Source of the DNA: Phycisphaera sp.
GTDB taxonomy: Bacteria > Planctomycetota > Phycisphaerae > Phycisphaerales > UBA1924
DNA: 6,715 nt
NCBI GenBank assembly: GCA_002732755.1
Contig: NVSP01000039.1
Span: forward strand, 8,631-15,345
Direction: 5' to 3'
In this document: piece by piece, positions 1-6,653 of the stretch
Layout of the letters: each line of letters starts with the position of its first letter
How positions within the stretch are numbered: position 1 is the stretch's first letter
Position numbers and translations under genes: made by a program
The notes under the pieces: generated by a model
Seen by the model: the letters and a program-made list of their open reading frames with translations, nothing else
What the model was told of the DNA's origin: nothing
The model's database searches: none

Positions 1-2186
1 CCCAGATCGAACGCGCAGTCGCCGACATAAAAATAGCTGTTACGCAGGTACATCGTTTCCAGCGCGGTTCTTCGCCGTGGATCGACCTCTTCGAGGCCGT
101 CGCGCACATCGGCAAAAAGCCCGGCGGCGATCGTAAGATGCTCGGTTTGCTTGCCTATCAGTTCTCTGGCGACCGATGGCGCAATCGAACCTTGTGTGAG
201 CGTCTGCGTAATCATCTCGGCCTCAAGTCGGCGCGAGTCGGCCAGCAGGAAACGCAGCCGATGAATATCCCGAGTCCCCGGGTTCCTCGCCACCGCTTCG
301 GTCAGGCTCTCGATCGCTCTTGGGTATTGACCCTTGAGATAGTGGACCTGACCGATCGAGGCGAGCGCCATCGCAAACGCGTCGGAATTGACATCACCCA
401 GTTCACCACGGATCACAATATTGAGTAGTTCCTCGGCCCGACTGTCGTTGTCACTGTCAATGTCGGCAAGATACACCTGCGCCAACGGGACATGGCTGAG
501 CACCGCAAAGGGGCCGACATTTTTGCCGAGGCGTTCATCGTGGGAATCGGTCAGGAGTCCCTCGAACTGCTGCGCCGCGAGCGAATAGTCGCCCGAGGCT
601 TGATACGCGCGGGCGAGGCGGAACTGGGCCTCGGGGACGCGGGGGTCGTCGGTGATACTTATGGCGAACTCAGAGAACCCGGCGATGGCTTCAGCGACAT
701 CACCGCCTCGATCGAACGCGTCGGCAGCCATCCACAGGCTATGCGCGTACGCCGCGTCGTCGTCGGTTCCTGCGATACGGTCTGCGAGCCTGCGGTAGTA
801 GTCGGCGGCGCGGATGTAGTGCCGCTGCGTTTGCGCCCGTGTGACAGGGTCGGCATCTGCGAGGTCGATCACATGCGCCTCGCCTGTGATCGCGCCGCGG
901 AGCATCTCTTCTGCCATCGCAAAATTCACTCTTGCCTGCATATGTAAAACTTCGACAGGCGTGTCCAGGATGCCGTGGATGTCCTCGGCGAGCTGCACAT
1001 ACTGCGAGGCGGCGACCAAATCATTCTTGACAAACTGTTCCTCGCTCCGCTGAAGCATGCTCTTGATCGCTTCGAGCAGCAACGGCTCCGGCGCGCGCCC
1101 GACCGCCTCATCAACAAACCTGACATACGCCCCGATCGACTCTTCTTTGCTGTACTGCGCCGGGTCCGTCTCAGAGATCGCCGAGAGCACATCGCCGCGA
1201 GCAAGCATCGCCGGGAGGTACGACTTTGATCCCGCGTAGTCCTGCGTTACAAGCTCGAATTGTTCGAGCGCAAGCTCCATCTCGCCGGTCAATTCAAGCG
1301 ATCGCCCGAGTTGCATCAGCGTTTGTGCAAACAGATCATCATCCGAATCAATAAGTTCCGTTGCGCGTTCGAGTTGCTTGCGCGCTTCTGAAACCGCGCC
1401 AGATTCCATGTAACCACGACCCAGCAGCGTAAATAGCTCGCCCCGTGCGCCGGCTTTGGCCGAGGCGACCCGTGGCATCTCGCGGAGAATCCCGGTGATC
1501 GCTTCATTGATAAAGCCCTGATCGAGCTGAATCTCTGCTCGCCTTGCCGCGGCCCAGCAACGGTCATCAACACCGAGCATCGGGTCTCTTGTCAAGGTGA
1601 GCAGGTGACTCTCTGCAAGTTCGATGCGGGGATGCCTGGCACCCATCGCAACCTCGATGATTCTCTTTCGCAGCGCAATCCGTTCTGCCGACAGCTCATC
1701 GTCGAGGCGTTCGAGCCGGTCTGTTGCCTCGTCGTATTGCTCAGTTGCGATCAGCGATTCGAGCCGGAGGAGTTGGTCCTCGTTACCGAGTTTGGCGCCC
1801 GCTTTCTCAGCGGCTTTGAACTCACTCAAAACAGATTCGTAGTTCTGCGTTTCTTGGACACCCAGCTCCCGCTGCCCTTTGGCGACGGCCCGGCCTCGCA
1901 AAGTATGGAACTGTTGCAAGTGGGCATCGGTAAAGAATGGCGCATCGACATGCTGGCGCACTTTGCCGTTGAGCATTTCGAGCGTGCCCGCGTGGTCGCC
2001 CCGTTCGAGGCGAGTCTCAGCGATGCGGATCATGCCGTTGATGTCAGGCTTTGGACGGGTCGCGACCACGCCGATCAGGCCCGCCAGCAGTAAGACCACC
2101 GCCAGCGCGAGCGTCGGCACCTGCCAAAGCTCTCGCCAGGTCTTCTTGCCGGGGTCTATCTCAATGTCAACGACATCGTCCGCCAC
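1..2186 (-). CDS. Membrane-anchored TPR-repeat protein, C-terminus beyond the window
   Basis: An open frame of 728 codons runs without a stop to the left edge, so the C-terminus is missing. The N-terminus is a short acidic cytosolic stretch (1-22), then one hydrophobic segment (about 23-42, VPTLALAVVLLLAGLIGVVA), followed by a long alpha-helical region that should lie outside the membrane. TPR-like helix pairs are visible at about 253-283, 289-318, 483-513, 519-548 (RLARAYQASGDYSLAAQQF) and 606-636 (GQVHYLKGQYPRAIESL), and the last visible residues look like another repeat. TPR arrays are protein-binding scaffolds; no catalytic domain is seen. I chose the GTG at 2186 because GGGAG lies 6 nt upstream. 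An in-frame ATG at 2225, adding 13 residues, lacks a Shine-Dalgarno. It is probably the last gene of the leftward operon in this window, about 125 nt after the RDD gene. The TPR call is firm; the biological role is unknown. Confidence 0.88.
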   Translation of the reverse strand, partial: MADDVVDIEIDPGKKTWRELWQVPTLALAVVLLLAGLIGVVATRPKPDINGMIRIAETRLERGDHAGTLEMLNGKVRQHVDAPFFTDAHLQQFHTLRGRAVAKGQRELGVQETQNYESVLSEFKAAEKAGAKLGNEDQLLRLESLIATEQYDEATDRLERLDDELSAERIALRKRIIEVAMGARHPRIELAESHLLTLTRDPMLGVDDRCWAAARRAEIQLDQGFINEAITGILREMPRVASAKAGARGELFTLLGRGYMESGAVSEARKQLERATELIDSDDDLFAQTLMQLGRSLELTGEMELALEQFELVTQDYAGSKSYLPAMLARGDVLSAISETDPAQYSKEESIGAYVRFVDEAVGRAPEPLLLEAIKSMLQRSEEQFVKNDLVAASQYVQLAEDIHGILDTPVEVLHMQARVNFAMAEEMLRGAITGEAHVIDLADADPVTRAQTQRHYIRAADYYRRLADRIAGTDDDAAYAHSLWMAADAFDRGGDVAEAIAGFSEFAISITDDPRVPEAQFRLARAYQASGDYSLAAQQFEGLLTDSHDERLGKNVGPFAVLSHVPLAQVYLADIDSDNDSRAEELLNIVIRGELGDVNSDAFAMALASIGQVHYLKGQYPRAIESLTEAVARNPGTRDIHRLRFLLADSRRLEAEMITQTLTQGSIAPSVARELIGKQTEHLTIAAGLFADVRDGLEEVDPRRRTALETMYLRNSYFYVGDCAFDL

Positions 2187-2192
2187 TACGCA

Positions 2193-2197
2193 CTCCC
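2193..2197 (-). promoter_or_regulatory. Ribosome binding site that favours the GTG start of the TPR gene
   Basis: On the minus strand GGGAG is followed by 6 nt and then GTG (2184-2186). The rival in-frame ATG at 2223-2225 is preceded by pyrimidine-rich sequence with no such motif. This decides the start at 2186. Confidence 0.55.
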
Positions 2198-2311
2198 AGA
2201 ACACCGCGCACCCGTTGCGCGGCATCCACAGAAAGGGTTATCGGGAGGAGACGGGCGCAGGCTTGACCCGCGGGTGCGCAGAAATCGCCGATGGTCGAGA
2301 TGCACCCAGTC

Positions 2312-3895
2312 CTAGTGGTCCGATAACGGGGGGGCCGCCCGGCAAAGCACCGCCGACCTCGCCAGAAGATCGCCCCGGTGCCGACCGCTCGGGTCGGTCA
2401 AGACAAGCATCGAGACGGGAGGAACGAACCACTTGATCATGTTCCGAGCCAACGCCCGCATGGGTGTCGGCGGTCGAAACTGCCCGGCAGGCAACGCCTT
2501 GGCCGACTTGTCCACCCTTGCGACGATCAGCCCATTGATCGCCTTGCCGATCGACCGCCCAAAGACCGCCTCACCGACGGAGCAGTGGAACACATTGACC
2601 ATGAGCGCGAGCACAAGGGGGAAGACATCGAGGCGCCCCGTCGCCGGGACCGCCAGTGGGCCGAGCGTTTCGAGCAAACTCAGGTCCATCACCCTGGACA
2701 CGATGAAGAGGCCGACCAAGCCGTCAAGAATCGTCGCCATCAGGCGTTTGCCCGGCCCGGCGATCGCAAGCCCCGGCGGGAGCACGATGACATCGCCCTC
2801 GGGCGGGGGCCGGAGCACGAGCAGCAGCACGAGCCCCATGAGCAGCATCATCAGGAGGGCGAGGTGCCGAAACTCGCCGACCGAGACCGGCGAGCGCGCG
2901 ACCGCCTGCCCCGTGTAGAGCGGCTTGCCTTCGATCAAACTGAACTCGATCACCCTGCGAACGGGGTTGGAGATATTGGGCGCGGACAGATCCGACTCGA
3001 TCTCCTCCGTGCGCTCACCCGCGTTGGTCCACACAAGCACAAGCCGACCCGTGCTCTGCAGAATGGCTCCCGCCAGCGGGATACCCGGCGGATCGATCGT
3101 TCCCAGCCTGATCGGCCCGTCAACGCCAAACGACCAGACCTCTGATCTCGGATCGTTTCGGACAACACCGATGACCTCGCCGTGGTACACACCGATTATG
3201 CGCATGCCTGCGATCAGCGGGTACTCCATCGCCCCTTGGACCGGGAACACCGTTCGCATCCATGTGTCATCGGTGCGGGAGTGAAGTACAACCGTGTCGC
3301 TGAGGTGCTCAATGATGTGCAGGCCTTGCTCTGAAGCACTCATGGTGCTGACCAGAGTCTCGGACCACTGCGACTCAAACTCCCGGCGTTCCCAGCCGGT
3401 GTTGCCCAGTTCGAGCAGGAACCTGAATCGGCCTTCTGTTGCGAGCGCCGTCAGCACGCCGTTGTCAACCGCAAGCCCGAGCACCGCATCGACACCAGTG
3501 ATAGCCGGGAGAAAGCGGAGCCGATCACTTGGCTGTCGCACCCAGTTGTCCCGCACCGTTGTCGGTATGACACTCAACTGCGCGACCTGATGCGAGCCGT
3601 CGTCTTCGGGTGCAAAGACCATGTACACGCTCGCGCCGTCGGCTGCGAGAAAGCTCGGTGCCTCACTCAGCGACGCCGCCGCTTTGAGCCTGCCGCCCGG
3701 CGAGGGCATCGCTTTGCCCGTCGGGACGCGGGGCGGGATGTGAACGAGGGTTGCTTGTTCTTCGCCCGGAACCTGCGCGATGACCCAGCCGTGGGAGGCG
3801 TAGTCGATGCCCGCGGTGCCCGCAAGTTGGGCGTTGGCACATGGCGCGATGCAACCGACCACGAGGAGTACGAGCAGAATCAGCCGGGGGATCAT
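2312..3895 (-). CDS. RDD-family membrane protein with signal peptide and large exported N-terminal domain
   Basis: The 527-residue product starts with a signal peptide: hydrophobic 4-14, then CIAPCANAQ, with a likely signal peptidase I cut after ANA at residue 22. VVGC at 12-15 could alternatively be a weak lipobox. Residues about 23-340 form a soluble, beta-rich domain with many short strands and Trp/Gly turns, perhaps propeller-like, which I do not recognise. A transmembrane helix follows at about 344-361, then an RDD domain. Its signature residues are R384 and D391 (KRLMATILDGL), the loop GEAVFGRSIGKAINGLIV (441-458), and R507/D509 in RHRGDLLARS. Further hydrophobic segments lie at about 386-402, 422-438 and 487-500. 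RDD proteins are multi-pass inner-membrane proteins, mostly of unknown or proposed transport function. The start ATG overlaps the stop of the upstream lipoprotein gene (ATGA), suggesting translational coupling. A run of seven G (2328-2334) lies just before the stop, so the last few residues are the least certain. Confidence 0.88.
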   Translation of the reverse strand: MIPRLILLVLLVVGCIAPCANAQLAGTAGIDYASHGWVIAQVPGEEQATLVHIPPRVPTGKAMPSPGGRLKAAASLSEAPSFLAADGASVYMVFAPEDDGSHQVAQLSVIPTTVRDNWVRQPSDRLRFLPAITGVDAVLGLAVDNGVLTALATEGRFRFLLELGNTGWERREFESQWSETLVSTMSASEQGLHIIEHLSDTVVLHSRTDDTWMRTVFPVQGAMEYPLIAGMRIIGVYHGEVIGVVRNDPRSEVWSFGVDGPIRLGTIDPPGIPLAGAILQSTGRLVLVWTNAGERTEEIESDLSAPNISNPVRRVIEFSLIEGKPLYTGQAVARSPVSVGEFRHLALLMMLLMGLVLLLVLRPPPEGDVIVLPPGLAIAGPGKRLMATILDGLVGLFIVSRVMDLSLLETLGPLAVPATGRLDVFPLVLALMVNVFHCSVGEAVFGRSIGKAINGLIVARVDKSAKALPAGQFRPPTPMRALARNMIKWFVPPVSMLVLTDPSGRHRGDLLARSAVLCRAAPPLSDH

Positions 3896-4788
3896 GGTGC
3901 TGGCTCGCGCTGGATGTCTTCGAGCCTGACGATTGTGTCGATGCGGAATCGGCGGACAAGTTCGCTGAAATCAAACACCACCGGCTTTGGTCTTCGGCTA
4001 GAAATCTCGGCTCGGCTCAGTGTCAGTTCGATGCGTGACTGGGCGCTTGGCACCTCGACCGTGATGCGTGTCGGCACGCGCTGGTGCTGAAGCGGGTCGA
4101 TGTGGTTGAGCACGCGTTCAAAGTTCGACAAGTCAGAGCGCGCGATGAGTTCGCCACGGGGCGAGATCAGATCAACCCCGACCGGCTCAAACGCGAGGCG
4201 GGTCAGGTACACAACACGAATCCGATCAGGCTCAACGAACCGCACCGCAAAAATCTGCGATGGATCGAAATCTTCTCGCTCGCACTCGATGACCGTACCC
4301 GCAGATTCTGAACCCGGCGCGGGCCACGCGTTGAGGTCGGCGAGCATCAGGAGATCCGTCGGCAAGACCGGCACACCCATGCGCCGAAGCGCGAGGTCGC
4401 GGGCGCCGTTCTGATCGCCAACATAGGCAACTTTCTCGTCGAGGCGTTCGATCCACCAGAACTGATCGTCGTCGCAGCCGAGCAGGAGATATATCTCGCC
4501 GAGTTTGCCGATGGTCAGCGCGACATTTGCTGGTTTGACAACCTGAAAGTGCCCTTCGCCCTGCTGCCTGCGTTTCTTGCCGTCGACATCGACATACCGA
4601 AGCCCCACCACCGCTGTCGCCCAGAACCGATCGATCGCGCCGACGCGTTCATCTGCGCGTGCCTGAACCTTGTCATAGGTTGGCAGAGTTGTTTGCTGTT
4701 CTTCGGTCAGGCCTGACCGCACTGATTGGCAACCAAGAAGCATCACCACTACGCAAAGAAGTGCGCCGAGTCTTTGGGTGTTACCCAT
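3892..4788 (-). CDS. Lipoprotein, LolA/LolB-like in appearance, function unknown
   Basis: The 298-residue product has a lipoprotein signal peptide: a basic start, a hydrophobic core (about 8-19) and the lipobox LLGC, with C20 as the acylated cysteine. Residue +2 is Gln rather than Asp, which by the E. coli rule would allow sorting to the outer membrane. After a polar linker, residues about 48-125 (FWATAVVGLRYVD, then GEGHFQVVKPANVALTIGKL and GEIYLLLGCDDDQFWWIERL) look like the opening strands of the LolA/LolB-type half-barrel that binds lipids or lipoproteins. This is a resemblance only. The C-terminal half is also strand-rich, ending with a polar FSELVRRFRI stretch. The start codon lies inside the end of the upstream gene (8-nt overlap), with only a weak GGA 8 nt before it. 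The stop overlaps the RDD start by 4 nt. The lipoprotein call is strong; the LolA/LolB relation is tentative and would need structure prediction. Confidence 0.85.
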   Translation of the reverse strand: MGNTQRLGALLCVVVMLLGCQSVRSGLTEEQQTTLPTYDKVQARADERVGAIDRFWATAVVGLRYVDVDGKKRRQQGEGHFQVVKPANVALTIGKLGEIYLLLGCDDDQFWWIERLDEKVAYVGDQNGARDLALRRMGVPVLPTDLLMLADLNAWPAPGSESAGTVIECEREDFDPSQIFAVRFVEPDRIRVVYLTRLAFEPVGVDLISPRGELIARSDLSNFERVLNHIDPLQHQRVPTRITVEVPSAQSRIELTLSRAEISSRRPKPVVFDFSELVRRFRIDTIVRLEDIQREPAP

Positions 4789-5311
4789 CGTTTGATTCCA
4801 GAACCTGCTCGACCTGCTCAGCGAGTTGCATCAGCGCCTCTTCATCAAGCTCGCCCGCGGCCTGCGGATCATGCACACGCGTCGGCTCGGTGCCTTCTTC
4901 TGCGCCCTTGGGCAAGACAAGAAGCTGACCGTCTTCGGTGCCGACATAGTTGAGCAGTCGTTTGCGCATGAGCATCAATGTGAGGACATAGCGGAACGCG
5001 AGTCGGCGAGGGTCATCGGTGCCGCCGAGTTGCTCGAAGAGATCGACCAAACCGTCGGCGCTGATGAGCGGGTCCTGCTTTTTGCCCGGCTCTGGGACCT
5101 GGGTGCGCCAGGTCGCAAAGACCTTGCGCTCGTCCTCGGGCCGAGTCCCACTTTCCCACGCATCCAGCGAGTAGTCGAGGCGATCGAGTTCCTCGTCGCC
5201 ATCGCGTTCGAGCAGGACAACGACCATGGTCTGGCCCGGCTCCAGCGGCTCGCCGGTCTTGGCGCATCGGCTGGTCGTGCGGGGAATCGAAAACGGTTGG
5301 GTGGCACTCAC
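4781..5311 (-). CDS. Acidic 176-residue protein of unknown function with a CAKTGEPLEPG motif
   Basis: There is no signal peptide or membrane segment, so the protein is probably cytosolic. Near the N-terminus is a single-cysteine motif, RCAKTGEPLEPGQ (15-27), followed by a short beta segment (MVVVLLERDG). A mid-region with RLDYSLDAWESG (44-55) and TWRTQVPEPGKKQDPL (68-82) comes next. Then there is a helical core (about 85-121, containing LVDLFEQLGG and FRYVLTLMLMRKRLLNYVG) and a Glu-rich C-terminal helix (153-173). I do not recognise a catalytic site. The overall pattern resembles small hypothetical proteins I associate with planctomycetes, but this is memory, not a search. The start is GTG at 5311. 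A frame stop (TAG) lies three codons upstream, which rules out a longer form, although no clear Shine-Dalgarno precedes it. It follows the four-cysteine gene by 18 nt and overlaps the lipoprotein start by 8 nt. Confidence 0.8.
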   Translation of the reverse strand: MSATQPFSIPRTTSRCAKTGEPLEPGQTMVVVLLERDGDEELDRLDYSLDAWESGTRPEDERKVFATWRTQVPEPGKKQDPLISADGLVDLFEQLGGTDDPRRLAFRYVLTLMLMRKRLLNYVGTEDGQLLVLPKGAEEGTEPTRVHDPQAAGELDEEALMQLAEQVEQVLESNDG

Positions 5312-5329
5312 GGATCGAGTCTATGTCGG

Positions 5330-5590
5330 CTACTTGCAGGACAACTCGAAGAACCGCTGGCCCGTGCCGCCCGAGCCGACCCGAAAGCGTTTGGCCATGC
5401 CACAGCTTGGGCACCTTGCGACATACTCGGTGTCCTCGGGTTTGCGGTAGACGCGGATGTACTGGTTGGCGCACTTGAAATAGATGCGGAGATAGGGCCT
5501 GCCCGTGGTGCTGGGCTGAGTACCGGGTTGCTGGTTCGGCTGGGCCATGTCCTCCGGTATCGGCATGATCCCCCAGAAAGCCGCAGCCAT
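5330..5590 (-). CDS. Small four-cysteine zinc-ribbon-like protein, likely first gene of the leftward operon
   Basis: The product has up to 86 residues, with a low-complexity Gln/Pro/Thr-rich N-terminus (16-31). A compact domain follows with four cysteines: C40 (IYFKCANQYIRV), C60 and C63 (VARCPSCGMAKRFRV), and C85 (FFELSCK). The CPSCG knuckle with flanking beta strands is typical of zinc ribbons, and C40 and C85 would supply the other two ligands. The partner, nucleic acid or protein, cannot be told. Start choice is uncertain. ATG 5590 gives 86 residues without a visible Shine-Dalgarno. ATG 5566 gives 78 residues and has GGGGG 3 nt upstream. ATG 5548 gives 72 residues and has GGAGG, but only 2 nt upstream. 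All candidates keep the cysteine domain. The gene lies closest to the divergent promoter region and 18 nt before the next gene. Confidence 0.72.
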   Translation of the reverse strand: MAAAFWGIMPIPEDMAQPNQQPGTQPSTTGRPYLRIYFKCANQYIRVYRKPEDTEYVARCPSCGMAKRFRVGSGGTGQRFFELSCK

Positions 5591-5669
5591 CGGGCAATGG
5601 AGGTGTTTGGAGAATGTTCTATTGTGGGCAGTTCGGCTGATCGTGCCGATCTAGAATGCTGACACACCC
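5591..5669. promoter_or_regulatory. Divergent intergenic region expected to hold promoters for both operons
   Basis: These 79 bp are the only spacer between the leftward operon and lpxI, so both promoters are expected here or in the adjoining gene ends. The region is more AT-rich than its flanks. It contains an imperfect inverted repeat, AGAATGTTCT (5611-5620, arms AGAA/TTCT), a possible operator of unknown use. No convincing -35/-10 pair could be assigned on the minus strand. Confidence 0.45.
5652..5657 (+). promoter_or_regulatory. Possible -10 element (TAGAAT) for lpxI
   Basis: TAGAAT matches the sigma-70 -10 consensus at five of six positions. It lies 12 nt before the lpxI ATG, so a transcript would start only a few bases from the start codon. 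This fits the absence of a Shine-Dalgarno there. No good -35 box is found at 17 nt, so the call is weak. Confidence 0.25.
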
Positions 5670-6653
5670 ATGCCCTCACCGCTGACCATCCTGCCCGACC
5701 CCCCGCCACCACCGACAGCGATCGGTCTTATCGCGGGCGGTGGGCGTCTGCCACCGCTCGTTGCCGAGGGGCTTCGAGAAGCGGGCCACCCGGTCCATTG
5801 CCTCGGGCTTGCGGGAATGTTCGACCCGGAGCTGCCGCTCTTGTGCGATTCGTTCAAGACGGTTGGGCTGTTGCGGGTCGGGGGCTGGGGCAAGGCGTTT
5901 CGTCGGCTGGGGGTTCACCACGCGATCATGGTGGGCAATGTTGACAAAGCCCGATTCATGCACGATCCGTTGAAGCTTGCCAAATCGATACCGGATCTGC
6001 GGACCATGGTGATCTGGTACAGTAAGCTCCGTCACGATCGGCGATCCCACGCCCTGCTCCGGGCGGTCGCCGACGAACTCGACCGCTGCGGAGTCAGCCT
6101 CATCGATTCAACCATGTCTATCGGCAACCAACTCGCAACCAGCGGCATCATGACCCGGCGTAAACCAACGACCGAGCAGATGGCGGACATTAAGTTTGTC
6201 TGGCCGCTGCTGACCGAGACGCTCCGGCTCGACATCGGGCAAGCCATCGCTGTGCGCAACCGGGATGTCATCGCGGTCGAAGCCGTCGAAGGCACCGACC
6301 GGATGATCGAGCGCACCGGCAACCTGTGCCGACGCGGCGGGTGGACACTTGTCAAGGGCGCCCGTGCTCAGCATGATCGCCGATCCGATGTGCCTACCGT
6401 TGGACTTCAAACCTTAGAAAACCTGCACAAGCACGGGGGCACTTGTTTGGCGATCGCCGCGGGCGATGTGATTATGCTTGATCGATTTGCGATGCTCGAA
6501 AAAGCAGATGAACTCGGAATCTCGATTGTCGGCGTGTCTGTGACCCATGCTCCGGTCTCCCAGCCTGCGATGCCAACGCACACACCCAATGGTGTGGACT
6601 CAGTATTTAAACCCACAACGGATAGTGCGAGTGTGACGACGGATATGAAATGA
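5670..6653 (+). CDS. lpxI: UDP-2,3-diacylglucosamine pyrophosphatase LpxI
   Basis: LpxI hydrolyses UDP-2,3-diacylglucosamine to lipid X and UMP in the cytoplasm. It is the alternative to LpxH in lipid A synthesis. The 327-residue product shows the family landmarks in order. IGLIAGGGRLP (18-28) opens the N-terminal domain, and GVHHAIMVGNVDK lies near residue 81-93. The C-terminal catalytic-type domain follows, with GIMTRRKPTTEQMADIKF (159-176), DIGQAIAVRNRDVIAVEAVE (188-207), GTDRMIERTGNL (208-219), LVKGARAQHDRRSDVPTVG (about 227-245), and a closing hydrophobic IAAGDVIMLD stretch. The family's usual QDxRFDLP motif reads HDRRSDVP here: both Asp (D236, D240) and the Arg are kept, while Gln and Phe are replaced. 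A proline-rich N-terminal extension (about 17 residues) and a Ser/Thr-rich tail (about the last 35 residues) make it longer than usual. No Shine-Dalgarno precedes the ATG. The next gene overlaps by 4 nt. Confidence 0.93.
   Translation: MPSPLTILPDPPPPPTAIGLIAGGGRLPPLVAEGLREAGHPVHCLGLAGMFDPELPLLCDSFKTVGLLRVGGWGKAFRRLGVHHAIMVGNVDKARFMHDPLKLAKSIPDLRTMVIWYSKLRHDRRSHALLRAVADELDRCGVSLIDSTMSIGNQLATSGIMTRRKPTTEQMADIKFVWPLLTETLRLDIGQAIAVRNRDVIAVEAVEGTDRMIERTGNLCRRGGWTLVKGARAQHDRRSDVPTVGLQTLENLHKHGGTCLAIAAGDVIMLDRFAMLEKADELGISIVGVSVTHAPVSQPAMPTHTPNGVDSVFKPTTDSASVTTDMK

Noticed and set aside
492..947. 151-codon plus-strand open frame opposite the TPR gene
   Set aside because: The minus frame is continuous for 728 codons with TPR repeats; the plus frame has no domain.
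2255..2279. Possible hairpin (GCGCA/TGCGC arms around a CCCGCGGG palindrome) between the RDD and TPR genes
   Set aside because: It has only five paired bases, a 15-nt loop and no T-tract, so it does not support a terminator or riboswitch.
2378..3145. 255-codon plus-strand open frame opposite the RDD gene
   Set aside because: Its product is dominated by Arg, Asp, His and Pro runs typical of antisense reading of GC-rich DNA, while the minus-strand frame has a signal peptide, membrane helices and an RDD motif.
4826..5662. 278-codon plus-strand open frame opposite the two small genes
   Set aside because: It spans two well-packed minus-strand genes plus the divergent spacer and shows no recognisable domain, so it is an antisense shadow.
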